Part shown: one piece after another, positions 38,501 to 47,500 of the stretch
How positions within the stretch are numbered: position 1 is the first letter of the stretch
Layout of the letters: each line of letters starts with the position of its first letter
From: Branchiostoma floridae
Lineage: Eukaryota; Chordata; Leptocardii; Amphioxiformes; Branchiostomatidae
Direction: 5' to 3'
Assembly: GCF_000003815.2 (NCBI RefSeq)
Contig: NC_049983.1
Span: 19,701,528-19,765,527 of the forward strand
DNA length: 64,000 nucleotides
Notes under the pieces: generated by a model
What the model saw: only the letters and a program-made list of their open reading frames with translations
What the model was told of the DNA's origin: nothing
The model's database searches: none
Made by a program: the position numbers and the translations under genes

Positions 38501-41500
38501 CCTACTTGAGTATGGCACATCCCACACAAACATGTAGGAAAACTAGCAGTAACAAGTATGTGTTGTGCAAGGATTTATACAACATTGTTTGTTTGTTTGT
38601 TTGAACCTTTGTTTATTCATGCAAGCTTAAATCGGCCTGCAGGCCGCTTTTCATTAAGGTCATGAGGGAAGAGGCAAGGGTCATATAGTATACAGTTGTA
38701 TAACCTAAGAAACAAACAAAGCATCAATTACAATCTCATAAAACATAACTTAAACAGTATGTACAGCCTGTCAAGCGGAAGTTCTCATATGGCTGTTTTC
38801 CCGCAGATAAATAACCGCACCATGTAAGGCTGATGAGGTAACTACTTTTTGCCTTGCCGCCAGGCAAGGCTTTACGCCAGCTTTTTTCCATGGATCAATG
38901 GACGGACCTTTTAACCCAGCCCTTCCAAAGCCCCTTCCAAAGGCCCTTCTTTCCTTGCCGAAATTCATGGCTTAGTTAGACAATGGTACATTCCAGGCGA
39001 GTATTAAAACGCTCTTCTAGACGCATGTTACTGTATGTGGTCCAGCGTAATAAATCTACGCTTTAACTCACCATGTTTATATAAATATATATCACAAATT
39101 GCATCAGAAGGAACTTAGTTTGTAATAAAAAATAATGCATATTCATTGTGGGTCAAAAAGTTTTACAAAACCTGTTTAATGTGCCAATAATTCATCTGAC
39201 ATAAATTATGATAATGAGGGGGGGGCGACATGTGGAACTCGGGATTTTTAAGCGTAGAATCTAGTCCAACTTACCAAAATAACATAAAATACGCGGCAAG
39301 GCACAGCTTTTTTAAAAAGATTTCTTGTTTGGCTAAGCCTTATTTGTTGGTCCCTGGGAATTCAAAGTGTTTTAATAATAATACTTCATGGGATCCTTTT
39401 TAATCTCTAGTCCCAGGCCCAATTTTAGTGAAACAGGGATAATTCAAAATTTTTACATGGCTTACAAATGAATATCTGCCATATGTATTTTCTACATCAA
39501 TGAAGTTATTTAAACCTCATCATATGATATATAAACTAAACAAATGTGCCTCAAATGTATGTTAAGGGTGATCTAAGGTTGGAACATCTAAGGTTGTGTG
39601 AAAACTGCCCAGTATTCTATAATAAATTGTGCTCTTTTGATTCAATGGATTGATGACAACTGCCTGTGTGCTCTCATCTGACGATGATATACTGTTAACA
39701 TGTAGTTGCTGTCAGATCATTTTTCAAAATGTCTAAAACATAATTTGTATCTGTTAGACAGAGGGTGTACAGTAGGAGAAGGAATAAGCATATTCAAAAT
39801 TTTTGACCAATCACAACACCTCATAAAGTAAAGCAAAAACATTTTTTTTTTTACTTTCTGCTTTGGACCAATCAGATCAGCTATCATTAATCACATAGCC
39901 TTAAACTGCACCTACATCTCCTGCAGTCACTCAAACCCACACAAGATGAAAAATGTGCACTTATTTAGATTACCTGTGGCATTCTGGAATGCTTCACAAA
40001 TGCCAGGGAATAAAGACACAGGTCTACTTTACTTGATTGCTAAGTATTACAGATTTGGGAAGACAGAATCTTTAACATTATACCATTACCTAAATCTCAC
40101 GCTGATTCTTAAATATTCATTGCCAACACTAATTTTCAATGCATTTTCATCCATGCATGCTGTGAATATGAAATCATGGTAATTGATATGGCAGCAATAT
40201 ATTGTTATGAAACGACATAATAACTGCAGTGATTGGTTTCATTACAGTAATATTACTCAGAGAACCATTTGAGGCAATCATGCGAATGTAATAATATCGT
40301 TTACTCCAGATGATTCAGAACAATTTGCTAAGGCTCCCAGTTCAGATCCGTGCATCAAAGTGATAGATGTCTCTTCAAACTGTTAATCTACCATCTCAAC
40401 TTCTGTGATCCTCTTATGATCATCTCATCTCTCACATCAATAACTTACAAAAGTAGATTTAGAGATACCTTACATAAATGGAGCACAACTGCTTAAAACC
40501 GCATTTGAGGAAACCACCAAACAATGTGGAAAGGAAAAGAATCATTATTGTGATGGTTACGATTAATCTGATAGAATACAGTAACAGTCTCTGGGCTATG
40601 CTTACTAGATTTACTCAAGGTTGCAAGGAGATTGCAGCCATAAAAAAGCAGATCACAAAATCGATTCCTAGATATATTGACAGGAAAACCTTGAAGTGAA
40701 TGCATTTATTTCAAAGTACTTCTCAGAAACAAGTATCTGTTGTAGAATAATGAATATATAGCATAATAAATATGTAATTATTCTAGGTAACAGAAGTTTA
40801 AGATGGTTCCTAGTCACCATTTTTTACCTAAAATTGACCTCCATTGGTCTGACCTTGGCAGTCCCATGGGGCATAACCAATCAGAAGATACCTAACAAAC
40901 CTTCTGCCATCTGTTTGTCTCTCACCAGTGTTTTTCTGGTGGCACCAGTTAGGGCTATGATATTCCAAGTTGATGGCTAAAATGAATAGGGGCAGTACTT
41001 CAAAAAAGGCGGTAAAAGTGTGCGTCTTTCATGACACATGTACCTGTATTATTGTGTCCTTATGCAATTCAACCTTGCAAAAGCATAAATTTCCATTTAG
41101 AACTATTACATGTAGTGGTGCGTACCTAAAGCCCGGACTTGGAATTGGACCTAAAAATGTTTAGGTCCAAGTCAAAAAAAAACCTAAATGTCCAGACTCA
41201 AGTCCGGACTTGCGAAAAGCTATCTGTCACTTATATTCCCTTTTCTTGTTCTAAACCATCTAAAACCTTCCATAGACAGTGAAATTTGCACTTGAAAAAG
41301 CCAAAAACATTTTGTGTTTACACTGGCTGTATATAATTTGCATGTATTTTTCACATTGCATTTCAGTTCATGCTAACAGCAACATGCAATTTTATATGCA
41401 CCATCCCCCCTCCCCCTCAAAAAAGAAAACTTTCTAGCGCACATAATACGCAATGATGGGTTCAGGTCCGGACTTATAAGTCCGGACCTGAACCTGAACT

Positions 41501-44500
41501 GCTGGACTTGAATCCGGACCTGAACCTGAATATGAGTTTAGGTACGCACCACTAATTACATGCATAATTTCTTTAACTTAATTCCAAAACCTTATTCCTA
41601 CCTATCCTTCCTCCTAATAAATGTATCATAAGAACAAACCCTGCTTCACAAAATCTACTTTTTTTGTCGCTATCGTAAAAAAACTCATCAGCCCTGGGCA
41701 GCAGTAATATCCAAGCAGATGTTGGGACGTAATATCTTTTTGGGGTGATAAGTTTCCATATTGGAAGTATCTTGTATCACAAGTGGCTGCATGTCCATTC
41801 AATTTTTATATTTTAAAAGGCATGTCTACATTTTGATGAGGGTGGGAGTGGGGCTATGGGAAGCGCTTTTCTTAAAATATGCCACCCCCCTACAAGCTGA
41901 TAATGGCATACTCCACTGTCTACATGAGCGTGCATGTGATCACTTGCCACCCTCCACTCCCCCACAAATTGATATTGGTATACTCCACTGTCTACATGAG
42001 CATGCATGTGATCTCTCCACACTGTCGTGGTAAACAGGAGCTGGGACCTGGGTGTAAACTGTGACAGCTGCTTAGTGTCACCACAACACTTTGTCAACTA
42101 ACCACTGTGGTCAATGGACATTACAGATCAGAGCAAAGTAGGGATGTTACTGAAGAAGAGCCTTTCTAGCTGATGGATCCTTTAAGATGATGACTTCTTT
42201 GTAAGAAAATTAATGTAAATACAGTCAAATCTGTATTGGCGGCCACCTTTGCATAGCAAAGCACCTGGCCATTGCGGTCACTTTTTGTCTGTCCCCACTA
42301 GTTCGCTATAAATAATGTCAATCATCCTGTACGTGACACGTCATCTTGATTTCAGTATCTACAACTAGTGCTTTCTAAACTATCCCCTTACAAATGACAG
42401 TGAATTCTCACATTGTAAGTATCTGAAATTTATTTGAATATCCATTCAGGTTTTGTCCTAGGGCATGCTGATTGGTCCCTTCTGTCCAAACCCCATCCGG
42501 AAGGCTTGTGTAGGTTGTCTTGTTCTTCTGCTTAATGACCTTTTCCATGTGTGTACCTATCTCAGAAGGGACTCCTAATTTGAAAGGGGCAGTTTGGGAG
42601 TCAGAGTACACTTAATGTCAAGGTCATTTACATTTAACATCTTCTATATGTAAATAAAGGTCAGTTCAGGAGGGGATTCCATCCCGACTTGACTGAGCAT
42701 AAGCGATAACACGATCACAAAGACGTTTCTGCTCAACTGAAAGAAGGCGTTTGGCAAGGTGGCAAGAGCAGTCCATGGACAACACTTTACAGACACATTA
42801 GTGGCCGGAGAAATGGCTTCTGGAAGCCCCTCCAACTGACCAATTCACTCACAGTCCGAGTCAGAACGTTAAGCCAATGACAGCTGATTGCATACATTGA
42901 TTTTCGCCAAGGAAGCGTGACTGCGAAGAGAAGGAATCAATACATCAGCCAGCATGTTGGCTGGCACTGCGGCTCGTTTCGTATTCATAACTAGAAATAA
43001 AGTACTTAACAGGTCACTGCAGAAGACTGGAGAATTGCATGCACTTGATCTTTCTTTCTCACACACTGCGTCGCTATATCCTCCTCCTCATCTCCTCTAT
43101 CTCACCATCAAATTGTGCCACTCATGCACAGAGGTGTTTCTACTAAATGTCACCCAATTGTGGTTTATTAGCAAAATTTTGCAGCGTTTGTGTAAAACAG
43201 TTACGACACTGTATTATACAACAACAAAAATTTTACTATCCATTTATGTCCTGATACAAGCTATCGTACGTTTTGTGCTCAGGCCTTGTAAAATTTTAAG
43301 TGTCTAGAGTCCTTGGCATTGATTGGGAAGATGTGTGGTGTCTTGTATATTGAAGATGCCACCGAGCTGAGCTACAACAAGCACCAGTTGTACGAGACCA
43401 TCACTACGACAGGGGCGTTCCTCGTGTCGTTTTGGTTTACAAGAGCCATTAACATTCTTACAATACCAACCAGCATTTCCATCCTTTTGAACAACTTACT
43501 TTCAAAATACAAGAACAGTTCAAAAATTTAAGTTAATGATTTCTGTGTGTGTGTTAACGCTTTTCGAGTGCTTGTGCACTAACACAACTGGGCAATCATG
43601 TTGTATTGATCCAGAATAAACCATGCATTAGTTCATACAGCAACAGTCCGTGTCTAAAATTAGTGCTGTGTCAAGCTGGCATCTCCGCTCTTCAATCACA
43701 CGTACATAGTTGAAGGCAAATCAACAGATAACACAACATGGGGTCCCCTGGCCCGAGAATACCTCACATATTAAGGTCTTTCATTCATTCATTCATTTAT
43801 TACCGGACTGCCCATCACAAATGCTTTAATTAAAACTTTGTAAACTAATTTTTCCACATCCAGAACATATCTGAGGTCTTACTTGTGTAACACAACAAAC
43901 TTGTATTGTTGTGCATGTATTACTGCGTAGAAATTTTCTCTCTGATAGCTCCATACATTTTCTCCGATAATGGTGAGTAAGAGCACAGTAAATTTCAATT
44001 TCAAAAGATCATGTTACTGTTCTAGTAAACTTAGATCACTGCAAATACATGTGAGTACAGAATGCAAAGGTCCTCGTCATAAAGACCACACTAAGTAGTT
44101 TCCAACATTTATGCCATGAGAGAATTACGCCACTTACGCCAAAAGAGAATTATATTGGAACATGGGTCGTTACATCATAATCCCGAGAAGATACAGACTA
44201 ATGCAGCAAACCTGGAACAGTTTTATGTCAATTTCGCCTGATTTGCGTGACTTGAAAAACCGATAAGAATTCATTCATCACAGACGCCTGCCCCCTTGAT
44301 TGGAATGGCAATATTTTTTTGGCAGTGAGCACTGTAAAATTTCTAATCCTTTACTAGTTACATGCTACATTTTGTAATTTGCACAATTTCTGCTTCAAAA
44401 TACCTCAAATGAAACTGCTGAAACATGAACTGCCATATACTATAGATTGGAAATTCTGTCAAAATGGTAAGGTTGCAAATAGAGCATCACTTCCATTGCT

Positions 44501-47500
44501 ATTTTGAAATGCAATGCTGTTCTTACAATAATAATAGCAAAGTCCAAGGTTTTTCTGGCTTACTACGTTATCTCAACACCACCTTTCATGGATTTACAGG
44601 GAAACAGAGATTAGAAATGCATTAAAACGTCTCTGCCTAGATACAGTAAATGCATTTTCCTTCACAGTGATTTCATTTCATGGTATGAGGGAAAAAGAGG
44701 TTTTTGTTGAGATGTTCTATGTTTATGATTAAAAAATTCTGAAGCACAGTAGTAATAAAATAGAAATTAGCATACTCGCAGAGTCCCAAATTCATGGTGG
44801 CGAGATCATCACAACATAAAACAAAACCATAAAAGTTTGAAGATCTACAGTAAACAGTTTCCCCCAAAAGGTTTCCCATACAGTGTAGTTACTGATGTCA
44901 GAAATGGACTGACTTTAATGATGTGACTGGGGCTATGTTGAATATAGGACCTGGGGTTGCTGGCTTTAGGATCCATTTGTAGGGATATGTTTTAGCTGTG
45001 ATTTGTTGCGAGGGAGGCAAGGAGAGGATATCAGCTCCAGGGAGATAGAGAAAATATGTGTCGTAAAATCAAACAGCATTTTTGTAATGTTGACAAGACA
45101 TACAGCGAAATGTTAATATTACACCCTGTACGTGATTGTCAACTTTAATGGCTGTCCACTCAATGTTGATCCACTACGGTAAAGCGAATGTTATTAAAGT
45201 TCACATCATGATATAACAAGACAATCTTCTTGGCGAAGGTAATAATATTTACAGTGAATAAAGGGCATAGACTTATCATATATTCACGACCATATGGTAG
45301 CCATATGCAAATAGTAGCCTTCAAGTACAGTTAATAAGTAACCTATTGGTGTTTGTAAATGATAAGGATGTATGGACAATGGAAAGTACTGATAACTCTT
45401 TCTGCAAAACATAGCAAGCAAATGTTGCTGCATGAAGTATATGTACAATCAACTGGATTCTAAAAGGAAATCCTCATATTTTTGAATATTGAGTAAAAGA
45501 CAGCATAAACGTAAGCCTATATATTATTAGTCCGACTTGAAAAGGAATTTTTGACCAAACTATTTTTTTACTACGAGATATATGTCTGTGATACTGATAC
45601 ATAGTGTTTCCAAGATGCCCAAAATGGAGATGTGCATTAGAGAGGAAAATCCCCTAGAACATATCCATGAGTGGATAAATGGATATGGAGGTCTGTAAAA
45701 AACATTCCCAGCAACATTTTCTCTTTACTTGTACCTGAACAAGCACATTGATGCTTAATATGAGAAGCCTCTTTACTTGACAGTATCCAGACCTAAATAC
45801 CTGTAAGTGTAAGTAGTGTCCCAGAGGCAAGTACACTAATGCTGTACTGTACTTTATACACGGCATAAACAGACAAGTCCTAGACATGACGAACACTGTT
45901 CGAGTGCGTGGGTGGGTGGGTAGACTAAAGACTTTCCCTACATCTTTAGTGTAAGCGTGGGTTTCTAAGGCGTGGGTTGTCAATCCTTCAGAGCAGCTGA
46001 CTGAAAGGGGGAAGTGCGTCTCTCTTCAATTGGCAGGAAACGGGATATCTCTTTAGCCTCCTTGTTCCTGCGCTGTCTCTAACAGCAAAGGACACTACTG
46101 CAGTCAGCTCACTTTGACATTGAGCCATCTAATAAAGGTTACAGGTATTGCCAAGGGAAGAAGCCAACTCAGTGTGACCAATATATATTACTGGGCAGAC
46201 TGAAAAGTACATGTAGTTTGAGTCATGTTTGTACAGAAAATGGGATGCCCTTTGCCTAAAATAACCATCGGCCATCAAGGTTTGTCCTTTCAGCTGAACA
46301 GTTTTACAGATCAGCCAATGAGAGAAGACAACTGTGTCTGCTAACATGTGTTCGTAATTGATTGACATCACCTGTGACATTAGTTTGCTTACTTTACCCC
46401 ACTGACCAATACAAACTTTGGAAGACATTCTACCCTGTGTATCAACAGCATTGTAGGGACAAATGCGATTTAAAACTCACAACTACTTTCACAACAGCAC
46501 CAATGCACCTATGGAAAATAAACGCCAGTAGTTATAGAAAGGATCTAACGTGATATTTATTCTGTCCACAAATTGATTAACAACAACAGATTTCTAAATG
46601 AACATAATTTTGTATAGCTTCCAGTTGACCTTGACCTTGTAATCACAAGCCCCAGCTAATGAAGCCCCCTACAGTCTGTTCTAAACATTGATGCTATGGA
46701 GTCTTTTTCAAAGCCGCCCTTTCATGCATTGTTTCCTCTGTACACACACCTTTTCTTTGCTTTACATGTTTTTGCCAACAAATGTCTACCACTGAAACAG
46801 ACCTCTCCACAGCATGTAGGATTATAACACTGGCTGCCTTGTTTCCATAACTCTGTAGATGGCTAGCTGTCAAAATCTGACCTGAAGTTTGGCAGGGCAG
46901 TTTCTCTTTGGGACAGTTTTGATAGTAACTTTATATATAGTAGCTGAGAATGGGCTCCAGATAACAGCAAATGCCCCCTAGGCTTGCACATGTGATGGAG
47001 CTGGTCTTTCATTACATGATGCAGACACCTTGAAGCAATATCAGACTGAAGATTAAATCATACATATTCTAAGAAAGAACTGTTGGTCTATAGAAATACC
47101 AACTAAATGTTTAGTATCAGAAACAGGTCAATTTACGTACAAATAAAGTTGATGAGTACAATATGTAAGTGGGCTTGCATGGGAGATTCATGGCCTCCCA
47201 TGTAATTTTCTAGAAGTGCTGGCTTTTATTTTAATTTGGAGGAGCAATGACTTGCAATTATCAACATGGACTAATGTTCACTAACGTGGGGTGATGAAGT
47301 TTGCCTTGACTAGAGCCTGTGTTGAAAATCACGCATCTGCACTCCCCCCAATGAAACAAAGCCAGCACTGCTAGAAGTCTGCGAAGAAGGACTGCCTACA
47401 AATTATGCTCAGAGTAAGAAAGAAGTTTGGGAAGGGCCTAATATGCTTTATCAAAATTTTGCCACCTCACTATGAAATAGGTGTATGTGAAATTGAACAG

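Noticed and set aside
42216-42310. GTCAAATCTGTATTGGCGGCC block resembling a transposon end
   Set aside because: Only one end is visible and no partner or duplication was found.
44640-44840. Possible further CTGTAAATGC-type MITE (CAGTAAATGCATTTTCC at left)
   Set aside because: No matching right end or TA pair could be defined; too decayed to call.
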